Assembly (NCBI GenBank): GCA_041395325.1
Contig: JAWLAT010000007.1
Coordinates: 124,001-188,000, forward strand
From: JAWLAT01 sp041395325
GTDB taxonomy: Bacteria > Pseudomonadota > Gammaproteobacteria > Xanthomonadales > SZUA-5
Direction of reading: 5' to 3'
DNA: 64,000 nt
The first letter of the stretch is position 1. Each line of letters opens with the position of its first letter. The translations under genes were made by a program, and so were the position numbers. Shown here in pieces: positions 53,146 through 64,000 of the stretch. The notes beneath the pieces were generated by a model that saw only the letters and a program-made list of their open reading frames with translations, had not been told where the DNA came from and made no database searches.

Positions 53146-54012
53146 TCAGCGGCGACCGATCCAGCCGCGCGGACGCGGGTGCCGCGGATACTGGGTGGCC
53201 GGCGGGTCAGGCACAAAGCCGGGGAAAGCCTGCGGCCGGTTGCTGCCGTACTGGGGGTAGGGTGGCGGCAGGATGCCCATTGCGACCAGACGGGTGCTGT
53301 CGTCGTAGTAGAGCTCGGCGATCTGCTGTGGCCGACTGGAGGCGCGTTCGAAACGAGTCTGGCGCGCCGGTGACCATTGCTGCTGGCCGTGGCCGGTGCC
53401 CAGATACTGGCGATTGGCCTGCTCTTCGGCCAGTGCATCGGCCGACGAGCGTCCACTGGCAGAAGGCGCGCTTTGCGAGCGCTTTTCCAGCGTGCCGGCT
53501 TCATCGTCATAGCCACGGCCCGGGGCCTGCATCTGCGGTGGCCGGGGCTCGGGCTCGCTCCAGCGCAGCGGCCGCTTTTCGCCGAACACCGCGACGCCAA
53601 TTACGCCGACATTGCCGGGTCGACCGGTACGCGCGGCGTAGCTGTCCGGCAGTTCGGTGAACTCGAAGGACGCCACGTTGTGCAGACTCTTGCGCCAGCC
53701 ATCGATGCTGATCCGCTCCCAGGGATCGAGCACATAGCCGCCCTGACCAGTACTGGCCGTCTGACCACTGATCACGTTCACGCCGTCCACGCTCAGTACC
53801 GCCAGCACGCGCTCGTGGCTGGCGTTGTAGAGCTCGATGGCGTATCGGTGCCCGGGCTCACCGGCTATCCACTGGCGTGGCCCGTCGGCGTACTGGGTCA
53901 GCACCCGACCGGTGTCGCGGTCGCGAATCTGCATCTGCACCGCGGCCAGCGTCGGCAGTGCCGTCGCACCGGCCAACAGCGCCACCGCCATCGTCATCCA
54001 TTGCTTGCCCAT
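53146..54012 (-). CDS. Exported hypothetical protein with Pro/Gly/Arg-rich C-terminus
   Basis: 288 aa. Signal peptide MGKQWMTMAVALLAGATALPTLA. The folded part (about 24-150) has ELYNASHERVLAVLSVDGVNVISGQTAS, GYVLDPWERISIDGWRKSLHNVASFEFTELPDSYAARTGRPGNVGVIGVAVF, which looks like a conserved beta domain seen in many proteobacterial proteins with no function. The C-terminal half is low-complexity (PRPPQ, RGYDDE, RSQSAPSASGR, PYPQYGSNRPQ). Divergent from nothing close; convergent with the M3 gene. Confidence 0.72.
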   Translation of the reverse strand: MGKQWMTMAVALLAGATALPTLAAVQMQIRDRDTGRVLTQYADGPRQWIAGEPGHRYAIELYNASHERVLAVLSVDGVNVISGQTASTGQGGYVLDPWERISIDGWRKSLHNVASFEFTELPDSYAARTGRPGNVGVIGVAVFGEKRPLRWSEPEPRPPQMQAPGRGYDDEAGTLEKRSQSAPSASGRSSADALAEEQANRQYLGTGHGQQQWSPARQTRFERASSRPQQIAELYYDDSTRLVAMGILPPPYPQYGSNRPQAFPGFVPDPPATQYPRHPRPRGWIGRR

Positions 54013-54194
54013 GGCCTGCTCCTCATTGCCATCGCCTTGTTGGCGACGAGACAGAAAACGGGGCAGGGTGGGGTGTGGGGTTTGCGCGCATGTCGACAGT
54101 CAGTTGGCCTTAACTTGACCGGCCATGCCAGTGGTCGTCGCGACACGGATCCGACGTCACGAACCCTCCGGATCCAACGTCTGGATCGGGCGGC

Positions 54195-56435
54195 CTACCA
54201 GTCGAATCGATAGGCCAGCTTGACCAGGAACTGATCGCTGTCACGCAACGAGAAGGTCTGCTCCAGTGTCTGGCCGAGGCCGTCAAACTCGTCGGTGGCG
54301 CTGAAGCCGCCGCGGCTGTAGACCGCGTAGATGTCGCTCAAGGTGCCGAGCTTGTAGCGATAGCGAATCTGGAAGCCCAGATTGCGCAGCTGGAAGTCCT
54401 CCAGCGCGGCGCTGCTGGCGACCAGGCGACCGCGTTCATCCAGGCGCCGGGCGGCGATGGCTTCGGCGTCGATGGCGATGGCCTGCAGCTTGACGCGCAG
54501 TTCCTGACGATCGTCGATGAACCAGTTGAGATTGGAAAACAGCTCCACCCGGCGACTGCTGAAGCTGCCGAACTCGCGTCCTTCCTGCCACAACAGCCAG
54601 TCCGACTGGCGCCAGGCGAACAGGCCCAGATCCACATCGAAGCGGTCGCTCGCATGCCAGCGCGGCCGGATGCCGCCGTAGTAGGACAGGCCATCGACGT
54701 GATTGGGACTGATCTCGAAGTTCCAGTAGAAGGACCAGTGACCGTCGCCACGGCGTGGGCGATTGGCCTCGATGAAGAACTGCGGTCCGCTCTGGCGGGG
54801 CACGGAGCCATTGCCGCGGGACAGTCGGTCATCGACCACCGCATCGCGCCAGCGCGCGAAGAAGTACATATTGCTGCCACTGCGCAGCTCGGAATAGCGC
54901 TGCAGCGTGACTTGCCGCTGCAGCAACTCGCCCACGGTGTTCTCGCGCCAGATGTAGTCGCCCTCCCAGGAGTGGCTGGCGAAACGGGATTCGGCTGGCA
55001 GCGCGTCCTGTCGATAGCCGGTCTCCCACTCCAGATAGCGGTAGTCGTTGCGATCCTGGAAACCCAGGTCGTTGAGCTCGAACTGGGCGTCGCTGTAAAT
55101 CAGGAAGTACTGTTGCCGCCACGGCCCGGGCACGTCCCAGTCGGCCACCACACCGGCCGCATTGCCGCTTTGACTGATGCCGGCGGTGTCGCTGCGGGAG
55201 TGCATCCACAACGGACGCACCAGCCACTGATCGCTCGGCTTCCAGCGCGCGTCCAGCGCGGTGACCTCCGCCTCACGGTCGAGGAAGGGTCGCTCCACGC
55301 GGCTGTGCTGGGCACCCAGGGTCAGCGAGTCCCAGGACTGGGTGCCGCGCAGCAGCTGCATGCTGCGGCCGGCGTCACCATCTTCCTCGGCGGCGAAGAC
55401 ACCATAGCCAGTCCGACCAAAACTGCCATTGGCCTTGACCGCGGCACGGATCTCGGCCGCCCCACTGCCGTCGTCGAGCGGTCCGCCGACCCGGCGCGTG
55501 TAGAAGGGCCGACCCAGAAAATGATTGAGCTCGAAGTAGCTCTGGTTCTCGGTGAAGAAGGGGCGCTTGTCGGTGAAAAACGTCTCGATGCCACTGAAAT
55601 CGACCACCAGTTCATCGCTCTCCACCTGGCCGAAGTCAGGATTCAGGGTCAGCGCGAACTGATGGTCGCCGCTGGGCTTCCAGAACACGTCCAGACCGCC
55701 CTTGAAATCGGACTGGTCACCGACGAAGTCGTGCGAGCTGACCACATAGGGGGTCAGTGCCAGCTGCTGATCCTGGTACTGATCAATCTCGACCCGGTGA
55801 AAATCGCTGACAAAGCGTGGTCGGTTGAAGCTGGCGTCGGGGAAGGCGAAGCGCTCACCGGTGGCCACCAGCACCCGGTCGAAGTAGACGGCCACCGTGC
55901 GCCGTTCTTCGCCGGAATTGCGCATCTGGGCGATTGACCAGGGGATCAGCCACTCGGCCACGTAGCCGCCGTCGAAGTCGGCCACCGCGTGGGTCCAGGC
56001 CGCGTCCCAGTCGGAATTGAAGCTGCTCTCGTTGCTGACGACCTCGTCCATGATGTCGCCGGCCGCGGTGATCGTGAAGTCGTAGCCGACCCGGCCATCG
56101 GCGTCGAAATCGATCATCACATTCATCCGGTCCACCGGCGCGTTGCCGTCGCGCTGAATGCGTGTACGCGTTTGCGGCACTTCGGGCGGGTGCCAGGCGC
56201 GCACGGCAAAGGCCAGGCCCTCCGGCGTGGACAGCATCCAGGCTTCGGCACGCCGGTCGGCCGGCGCCGGGGCGCCGCTGAGCGGCTGCACTGCGACGAA
56301 GTCGGCGAAGTGCTCGGCGCCCGCCCACTCCTGCGGATCGAACACGCCGTCGATGGTGACCGCAGCGGCCGGCAGGGCAGGCAGCAGGGCGATCAGCGTC
56401 AGCCAGGCACAGCTGCGGGTCAGGGTCGGGGGCAT
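54195..56435 (-). CDS. CBM9-like/DUF5916 outer-membrane barrel protein
   Basis: 746 aa. Signal peptide (MPPTLTRSCAWLTLIALLPALPAAA), a carbohydrate-binding-9-like domain (about 30-230: TIDGVFDPQEWAGA, FAVRAWHPPEVPQ, VMIDFDADGRVGYDFTITAAGDIMDEV, AEWLIPWSIAQM) and a long DUF5916 part (LTLNPDFGQVESDELVVDFSGIETFFTDKRPFFTENQSYF) continuing as a membrane barrel that ends in FRW/FDW-type aromatic (KLAYRFDW), the usual outer-membrane C-terminus. Function of the family is unknown; a role in glycan or peptide uptake is guessed. Start at 56435 gives a normal signal peptide. Confidence 0.85.
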   Translation of the reverse strand: MPPTLTRSCAWLTLIALLPALPAAAVTIDGVFDPQEWAGAEHFADFVAVQPLSGAPAPADRRAEAWMLSTPEGLAFAVRAWHPPEVPQTRTRIQRDGNAPVDRMNVMIDFDADGRVGYDFTITAAGDIMDEVVSNESSFNSDWDAAWTHAVADFDGGYVAEWLIPWSIAQMRNSGEERRTVAVYFDRVLVATGERFAFPDASFNRPRFVSDFHRVEIDQYQDQQLALTPYVVSSHDFVGDQSDFKGGLDVFWKPSGDHQFALTLNPDFGQVESDELVVDFSGIETFFTDKRPFFTENQSYFELNHFLGRPFYTRRVGGPLDDGSGAAEIRAAVKANGSFGRTGYGVFAAEEDGDAGRSMQLLRGTQSWDSLTLGAQHSRVERPFLDREAEVTALDARWKPSDQWLVRPLWMHSRSDTAGISQSGNAAGVVADWDVPGPWRQQYFLIYSDAQFELNDLGFQDRNDYRYLEWETGYRQDALPAESRFASHSWEGDYIWRENTVGELLQRQVTLQRYSELRSGSNMYFFARWRDAVVDDRLSRGNGSVPRQSGPQFFIEANRPRRGDGHWSFYWNFEISPNHVDGLSYYGGIRPRWHASDRFDVDLGLFAWRQSDWLLWQEGREFGSFSSRRVELFSNLNWFIDDRQELRVKLQAIAIDAEAIAARRLDERGRLVASSAALEDFQLRNLGFQIRYRYKLGTLSDIYAVYSRGGFSATDEFDGLGQTLEQTFSLRDSDQFLVKLAYRFDW

Positions 56436-56551
56436 GCGCTCGGGTCGGGTCGGCAATGCGCGGACTCTACCGGCGGGCCGGCGCGGCACCCTAGGCCAGA
56501 GGTCATGTCTGCGGTGGGACGGCCGTCACCTGCGTCACGAGCATGGGCACG

Positions 56552-56608
56552 TCAGGGCCCAGGGCACAGGGCACAGGGGCACAGGGCACAGGGCACAGGG
56601 CACAGGGG
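56552..56608. repeat. GCNCAGG heptanucleotide array
   Basis: About seven consecutive units (GCCCAGG, GCACAGG, GCACAGG, one with an extra G, then three GCACAGG) between the DUF5916 gene start and xdhC. The longest array of this family in the window. Confidence 0.9.
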
Positions 56609-56649
56609 CGCCCGAGGCCGTCTGCGGCCAGCGTGTTGTCCGCGGGGCA

Positions 56650-57566
56650 CTATGTCGCTGAGCGCGGCGATTCCGGTCGATGCCGCCAGGCGATCAGTTG
56701 TCCCAGGATGCTGATGGCGATCTCATGCGGGGTCTGGGCGCCGATGGCCAGGCCGACCGGGGCGTGCACGCGGGACCAGTCCAGCGAGGTGGCGCGCAGC
56801 GCGTCGCGGACGGTGGCCAGACGCCGCCGACTGCCCATCAGGCCAATCCAGTCCGGTTGCAGGTCGTGCGGCAAGGCGGCCAGCACGCGCAGCTGGGCAA
56901 CGTCGGTCGGGTAATCACGGTTCAACAGCACGACCAGTCGCTGTCTGCCGGTGGCCAGCGCCGCTTGCAGCCGTTCGGGCGGACCAAGCCACAGACTGGC
57001 CTCGGGAAACTGATGCGGATCCAACCGCTCGCTGCCGGCGTCGTGCACCGCCAGATCGAAATCCAATGGTTGGGCCATTTCATACAACGCCCGACCACAG
57101 TGACCCAGGCCGCAGATCAGCAAGCGCGGGTCGGGCTGAATCTGCAAGGCGTCGGGCACGAGGTCGTCGATGGCCGTCGCGCCCAGGCTGTCCGCATCCA
57201 GTGACAGCGTTTGGCCCTGGGCCAGATCGCGCAGCATGGCGTCAATGATCGCGCTGTCCTCGACCGACCAGCGGCGCAGGGCGAAGCGCATCTGCCCACC
57301 ACAAACGCCGACGGCGTCGGCGCTGCCATCGAGCCGCAGCGCCAGTGTCGTCGACCGCTCACTGCTGGCCAGCAGCCGACTGGCCTGGTCCAGCACGCGG
57401 GCCTCGGCCTGCCCGCCACCGACCGAGCCGACGGTTCCGCTCGACCCGATCAACATCCGACTGCCGCTGCCCCGCGGGGTGGCGCCGCGGCTGTGCACGA
57501 CGCTGGCGACGACGCAGGGCTCGCCCTGCGCCAGCCGCTGCGCCAGCGCTCGCCACAGCCGTTCGC

Positions 57567-57570
<4 letters not shown>
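56650..57570 (-). CDS. xdhC: Xanthine dehydrogenase accessory protein XdhC
   Basis: 306 aa. Binds molybdenum cofactor and inserts its sulfurated form into XdhB. N-terminal VVASVVHSRGATPRGSGSRMLIG and GSVGGGQAEARVL; C-terminal Rossmann-like LLICGLGHCGRALYEMAQPLDFDLAVHD and IGLMGSRRR, THEIAISILGQLIA-like end (PHEIAISILGQLIA). The ATG overlaps the xdhB stop (ATGA). Last gene of the xdhA-xdhB-xdhC operon. Confidence 0.92.
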
Positions 57571-59863
<2,293 letters not shown>

Positions 59864-59867
<4 letters not shown>

Positions 59868-61267
59868 GCGTCCGCTCCCAGTGGCGTCGCCAGGCCGCAG
59901 CTTTCGGCCAGGAAGCGGCCGAACAGGCTGGCGCAGAGGCTGCGGCGATAGTCGGCACTGGCGCGCTGGTCGTTGAGCGGCTCGAAACTCTCCCGCACGG
60001 CGGTCATCGCGGCCTGCGCCAGCGTCTCGTCCAGACGCTGACCAAGCAGCGACTGCTCCACCGCGAGCGCCCGCACCGGCGTGGCGGCCACGCCGCCGTA
60101 GGCCAGTCGCGCATGAACCACGCGTCCTTCATCGTCCAGCCGCAGGGCAAAGGCGGCGGCGACGATGCTGATGTCGTCGCTGGGCCGCTTGCTGACCTTG
60201 TAGCTGGCGCTGATCAGGCCAGGCGGGCGAGGCAGGCGCACGCGCGCCAGCAACTCGTCCTCGGCCAGCGCGGTCTGTCGATAGCCGTTGAAGAACTCGG
60301 CCACTTCGATCTGCCGCACGCCGCGCAGGCTGTGGCACTCCAGTCGTGCGTCCAGCGCCAGCAGCACCGGCAGCAGATCGCCGATGGGCGAGGCCGTACC
60401 CAGATTGCCGCCCAGCGTGGCGCGTTCGCGCACCTGGCGGGCGGCGAAGACCGACAGCATCTGCGTCAGCGCCGGATGCGCGTCTCCCAGACTCAGTTCC
60501 AGCTGGCGCAGACTCACGCCAGCGCCAATGATCGTCTGCTCGGCTTCGAACTGCAGCCGCTGCAGCTCACTCACCCGATCCAACGCGATGTAGGCCGGTG
60601 CCGGCGGTCGGTGCTGGCTGAGACCGACGCCCAGATCGGTGGCGCCGGCGATCCAGCTGGCCTGCGGCTGCGCCGCTTTCAGTCGCAGCGCCTCGGCCAA
60701 CGACGTCGGGCAATGGAAGCCCGGTCGATCGGTCGCCGGCAAGGCGGACGGAGGCGACTGGCAACGTTGCGCGAATTGATCCGCGGGCAAGGCCTGCGCG
60801 GCCAATTCGGCTGCGGCCGCGCGAATGGGGCGGTAGCCGGTGCAGCGACACAGATTGCCTTCGAAGCAATGGGCATCCAACTGGCCGGCGTACTGTCCGG
60901 CCAGCAGACTCATGACGAAGCCCGGCGTGCAATAGCCACACTGCGAGCCGCCCTGTCGCACCATGGCCTGCTGCACCGGATGGAGCTGACCGTCGGCGGC
61001 CACGGCCTCGACCGTATAGACCTCGCGGCCAGCCAGCTGGCCCATCGGCAGCAGGCAGCTGTTGATGGCCTGCAGGCGCCGGTCGGACGGTGCGTCGGGT
61101 TGGACCAGCAGCACCGTGCAGGCGCCGCAGTCGCCGTCGCCGCAGCCTTCCTTGGTGCCGCGCAGGCCTTGCCGGTGCAACCAGCGCAACAGGGATTCGG
61201 TGGGTTCGCCGTCTCCGATGGCCTGTGCGCGGCCATTGAGACGAAACTCGAGGTCGGTCGGTTTCAT
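59864..61267 (-). CDS. xdhA: Xanthine dehydrogenase small subunit (2Fe-2S and FAD)
   Basis: 467 aa. N-terminal plant-type [2Fe-2S] domain with GTKEGCGDGDCGACTVLL, a second cluster set CGYCTPGFVMSLL and CFEGNLCRCTGYRPI, then an FAD-binding region (about 200-450) with ASWIAGATDLGVGL and LGGNLGTASPIGDLLPVLLALDA. It passes electrons from the Mo site to NAD. First gene of the operon, starting 130 bases from the divergent membrane-protein gene. Confidence 0.94.
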
Positions 61268-61397
61268 CGCGGCAAGAGTAGCGATGTCGCCGGGCAGGGC
61301 ATAGCGTTGTGCGGTCGAGGTGCGTTGACTTGCGTGTGCACGAAGAGGGCCACAAACTGAGTCAGGCCATCGCTGAGCTCAGTTCCGGACGCGTCGA

Positions 61398-61787
61398 ATG
61401 ATCTGTCCCGCCTGCGGCACGCAGAATCGATTCCCTTGGGCGCTGGTCTGCCTTCGAGACCACGCGCATTGTGAGCACTGCGCGGTCAAGCTGAAGTTGC
61501 ATCCGGTGGTCGATGGACTCACGAAATGCCTGCCGCTGGTTCTGGGGATCGGACTGATGCTCTGGTTTGGCTCAGCCATGTCGATCTGGCTGGCCATCCC
61601 GTTGGCGATTGGCGTGGCCATGGGGTCAGCCATGTTGGTGGCCGCCGGCGGCCTTGCTGCGGGCCAGCTGTTGGCCGTCAGGCCCGGTGAAAGTCTCGGT
61701 GCGGCCTATGTGTCGGTGTTGGTGAGCGTCTCTGGGCTGATGTTGCTGCTGATCCTGATCACCCTGCTGCCGGAGCCGTTTCGGTGA
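61398..61787 (+). CDS. Small zinc-ribbon membrane protein
   Basis: 129 aa. N-terminal zinc ribbon MICPACGTQNRFPWALVCLRDHAHCEHCAVKLKL (CxxC ... CxxC, about 3-30), then about three membrane segments (LPLVLGIGLMLWFGSAMSIWLAIPL, MGSAMLVAAGGLAAGQLLA, YVSVLVSVSGLMLLLILITLL). Not recognised. Upstream of a second membrane protein with a stop/start overlap (TGATG) and divergent from xdhA. A link to purine use is positional only. Confidence 0.68.
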   Translation: MICPACGTQNRFPWALVCLRDHAHCEHCAVKLKLHPVVDGLTKCLPLVLGIGLMLWFGSAMSIWLAIPLAIGVAMGSAMLVAAGGLAAGQLLAVRPGESLGAAYVSVLVSVSGLMLLLILITLLPEPFR

Positions 61788-62227
61788 TGCCGGACGAGGT
61801 CGGGCGGGGCGCGGCTGAAAGACTTCGCCGATCGCTGCATCCCTGGCAATCGATGCTGCTGCATGCGACCGGAGTGATTCTGGCCGTCGGCGGCCTGGCG
61901 CTCGCCGGGTGGATCGAACATAGAGACACCGGCTGGACCGTGTTCGAGTCGGTGGTGGTCAGTGCGGCGGTGGTGGTCGGTTTGCTGGTGGTGATTCTGG
62001 CTGCGGGCGAGTTCAACCTGTTGCGTCTACGACCGACGCGCTTCGGTCAGGTCCTCAGCGGCTTTGCCCAACTGGCCTTTTTGTTGACGGTGCTCTCCAT
62101 GGGCGCGGATGCGCGTCACGCGGACTGGATACAGGTCGGCGCGATCGCCATGTCCTCGGGTGGCTTGCTGGTGTGGCTGATCGGCAAAGCCCTCGGTGCC
62201 CAGGTGTTGGCGGCGCGGGACCCCTGA
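61787..62227 (+). CDS. Membrane protein of unknown function
   Basis: 146 aa with about four membrane segments (LHATGVILAVGGLALAGWI, VFESVVVSAAVVVGLLVVILAA, VLSGFAQLAFLLTVLSMGA, VGAIAMSSGGLLVWLIGKALG). Start ATG at 61787 overlaps the preceding stop; the GTG at 61784 is an alternative. Not recognised; likely co-expressed with the zinc-ribbon gene. 191 bases separate it from uraH, so a separate promoter for uraH is possible. Confidence 0.62.
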   Translation: MPDEVGRGAAERLRRSLHPWQSMLLHATGVILAVGGLALAGWIEHRDTGWTVFESVVVSAAVVVGLLVVILAAGEFNLLRLRPTRFGQVLSGFAQLAFLLTVLSMGADARHADWIQVGAIAMSSGGLLVWLIGKALGAQVLAARDP

Positions 62228-62418
62228 ACGAGGTCTGCTTCCACCGTTGCCTATCCCGCTTGTCGCCCATTGCAAGTGCCGCTATCACGGGAGGGTAGGT
62301 CGGACCTCTGCGCGTCCGGCTCTGAGTGAGCCAACAAGCGCGTGGAAGTGCTCGGGTGACAGTGGCGTACCCGGTTGGCGCTATGCTCCGGCCTCCCCAA
62401 TCCGACCCGATTCCGCCG

Positions 62419-62772
62419 ATGCGCAAACTCAGTACCCATGTGCTCGACACCGCCAACGGCCAACCGGCGAGCGGGATGTCGATTGAGCTGGTACGCCATG
62501 CCGAAGGCGGTCAGCAATGCCTGGGACGGTTCCGAACCAACAGTGACGGCCGCTGCGATGGCGCGCTGCTGAGCGGTGATGCGCTGCAAGTGGGCCGCTA
62601 CGAGCTGCGCTTTGCGGTGTCGGAGTACTTCCGGGGACTGGGAGTGGAACTCCCCGAGCCGCCGTTTCTGGACGTGGTGACCATTGCCTTCGGCATTGCC
62701 GATCCCGACGCCGGCTACCACGTGCCCCTGCTGGTCTCGCCCTGGGCCTACTCCACATATCGGGGCAGCTGA
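62419..62772 (+). CDS. uraH: 5-hydroxyisourate hydrolase (transthyretin-like)
   Basis: 117 aa. Hydrolyses 5-hydroxyisourate to OHCU after urate oxidation. LSTHVLDTANGQPASGMSIEL at the start with the catalytic His, FRTNSDGRCDG with Arg, and the C-terminal YHVPLLVSPWAYSTYRGS holding the second His and the diagnostic YRGS end. No signal peptide. It is followed 4 bases later by puuD. Confidence 0.94.
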   Translation: MRKLSTHVLDTANGQPASGMSIELVRHAEGGQQCLGRFRTNSDGRCDGALLSGDALQVGRYELRFAVSEYFRGLGVELPEPPFLDVVTIAFGIADPDAGYHVPLLVSPWAYSTYRGS

Positions 62773-62776
62773 GCCG

Positions 62777-64000
62777 GTGGAGGCCTTTCTGCTCGAGGCG
62801 GCGACCTTCCTGCTGCGCTGGCTGCATGTGGTGGCGGCCATCGCCTGGATCGGCGAGTCCTTCTACTTCGTCGCGCTTGATCGCGGTCTGAAGCCGGGGC
62901 CGGGTGGGGTGTTTGGTCTGGCGGGCCAATCCTGGTCGGTCCACGGCGGTGGTTTCTACCTGAAGCAGAAGTATCTGCCAGCGCCTGCGGAACTGCCGAG
63001 CGAGTTGCACTGGTCGAAATGGAAGTCTTACACCACGTGGCTCAGTGGTTTCGCCTTGCTCTGTCTGAGTTATCTGTGGTCGCCCCGGCTGCAACTGGTT
63101 GATCCACGGGTGCTGCCGCTGGACGACGCCAGCGCCGTTGGGCTGGTGCTGACGCTGCTGTTCGCCGGCTGGCTGATCTACGACCAGCTGTGTCGGCTGC
63201 TGGGTGCGCATGAGCGCTGGCTGGGGTTGCTGGTGGCCTTGCTGGTGGCCGGGTTGGCGGCGCTCAACTGCACGTTGTTCAGCGGTCGGGCAGCCTTCCT
63301 GCTGACCGGCGCGGTGATCGGCACCTGGATGAGCGCCAACGTGTTCTTCGTCATCATCCCGGGGCAGAAGCGGATGGTGGCGGCGCTGCAGCGCGGGGAC
63401 TCACCAGACCCGCGAGACGGTCTGCGCGGCAAGCAGCGCTCGGTGCACAACACCTATCTGACCCTGCCGGTGGTGTTCGCGATGCTCAGCACGCACTACG
63501 CCCCGGCCTTCGCGCATCCGCACAAGCTCTGGATTCTGCTGCTGTTCCTGGCCGCCGCGGCGCTGATCCGCCAGTTCTTCGTGCTGTGGCATTCCGGCCA
63601 GCGAGCCTGGGGTCTATTGGCCGGCGGCGCGGTACTGTTGCTGCTGGCGCTGGGTTGGATGGCGCCGCGCGGTGCTGTGCCTGCCGCGGCGTCGATCAGC
63701 AGCGTCGTTGCGCCCACCTCCACGCCAACGGTCGACGTGGCAGTGACGGCATTGCCGCCGTCCACCACCGTCGGTGTCGCCCAGATCCTGCAGCAGCGCT
63801 GCGCGGCCTGCCACTCGGCCCAGCCGCAGCTGCTGGCGAGCGCACCGAAAGGCACCGTGTTTGATTCGGCCGACGACATCGAGCGCCAGGCCACCCTGAT
63901 TCACCAGCAGAGCGTCGTGCTGCAGATCATGCCGCCCGGCAATCTGACCCAGATGACTGAACCAGAGCGGGCGGTCATCGATCAGTGGTTCCGGCAACGG
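62777..64000 (+). CDS. puuD: Membrane urate hydroxylase/oxidase PuuD, cut at window end
   Basis: At least 408 codons and still open at the window end. The GTG at 62777 is the likely start: VEAFLLEAATFLLRWLHVVAAIAWIGESFYFVALDRGL. Several membrane helices carry the urate domain (HWSKWKSYTTWLSGFALLCLSY, TWMSANVFFVIIPGQKRMV, KQRSVHNTYLTLPVVFAMLSTHY), followed by a c-type cytochrome with RCAACHSAQ. PuuD makes 5-hydroxyisourate and passes electrons to its own heme c and on to the respiratory chain instead of making hydrogen peroxide. It is next to uraH and near xdhABC. Confidence 0.92.
   Translation, partial: MEAFLLEAATFLLRWLHVVAAIAWIGESFYFVALDRGLKPGPGGVFGLAGQSWSVHGGGFYLKQKYLPAPAELPSELHWSKWKSYTTWLSGFALLCLSYLWSPRLQLVDPRVLPLDDASAVGLVLTLLFAGWLIYDQLCRLLGAHERWLGLLVALLVAGLAALNCTLFSGRAAFLLTGAVIGTWMSANVFFVIIPGQKRMVAALQRGDSPDPRDGLRGKQRSVHNTYLTLPVVFAMLSTHYAPAFAHPHKLWILLLFLAAAALIRQFFVLWHSGQRAWGLLAGGAVLLLLALGWMAPRGAVPAAASISSVVAPTSTPTVDVAVTALPPSTTVGVAQILQQRCAACHSAQPQLLASAPKGTVFDSADDIERQATLIHQQSVVLQIMPPGNLTQMTEPERAVIDQWFRQR

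Noticed and set aside
5936..56608. Heptamer arrays as CRISPR repeats
   Set aside because: Units are 7 bp with no spacers and no cas genes.

Overview
The window is a dense, GC-rich (roughly two-thirds GC by eye) bacterial chromosome segment. It looks like a gammaproteobacterium of the Xanthomonadales/Lysobacterales. The pointers are the petA-petB-petC-sspA-sspB order beside a DegS-like protease, a secreted S46 peptidase, a PilH-type regulator, and secreted proteins ending in a ...GFE C-terminus. No rRNA, tRNA, CRISPR array, integrase or intact insertion sequence was seen. Most of the window is ordinary chromosomal backbone with several small accessory pieces.

Layout. 1-6 kb: the end of a DUF2126 transglutaminase-like protein with an overlapping secreted partner, an MFS transporter, a BCP-type peroxiredoxin and an unknown protein whose tail is written in a heptanucleotide repeat. 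6.0-6.6 kb: two tandem copies of a ~255-bp hairpin-bearing element. 6.6-11.1 kb: dcd, then btaA-btaB (betaine lipid synthesis), a Zur-like regulator and an exported zinc desuccinylase-like enzyme. 11.2-16.5 kb: DegS-like protease, cytochrome bc1 operon (with an intrinsic-terminator-like hairpin in the petA leader), sspA, sspB. 16.6-30.7 kb: LytTR two-component pair, gdhA, lpdA, acuI-like reductase, PilH-like regulator, CbpA and Hsp20 (the latter with a clear sigma-32-type promoter), a HerA-like ATPase, a LysM lytic transglycosylase, a Ycf46-like AAA ATPase and an AhpD-like protein. 30.8-43.8 kb: a small unknown gene, an S46 peptidase gene carrying three single-base deletions, miaA, AraC regulator/aldo-keto reductase pair, GFA protein, a large secreted protein, a class V aminotransferase, and a frameshifted PstS-OmpA gene. 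43.9-56.4 kb: EF-G paralogue, glycine-zipper protein, thioredoxin-fold isomerase with a lipoprotein, purC, HNH nuclease, M3 peptidase lipoprotein, and a DUF5916 barrel protein. 56.6-64 kb: a purine-degradation block: xdhA-xdhB-xdhC on one strand and, divergently, two small membrane proteins, uraH and puuD (cut by the window end).

How the genes work together. The last block would carry hypoxanthine/xanthine to urate (Xdh), urate to 5-hydroxyisourate (PuuD, passing electrons to a c-type cytochrome) and on to OHCU (UraH). BtaA and BtaB together would make the phosphorus-free lipid DGTS. PetABC is the quinol:cytochrome c step of respiration. Hsp20 and CbpA form a small proteostasis group.

The most unusual items are the petA leader hairpin, the shared C-terminal GFE tag, the GCNCAGG heptanucleotide repeats and hairpin element scattered at several loci, btaAB in this lineage, and four separate -1 deletions in two cell-envelope genes, which could be pseudogenisation or assembly error. 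All calls are from reading the sequence; no database search was run.
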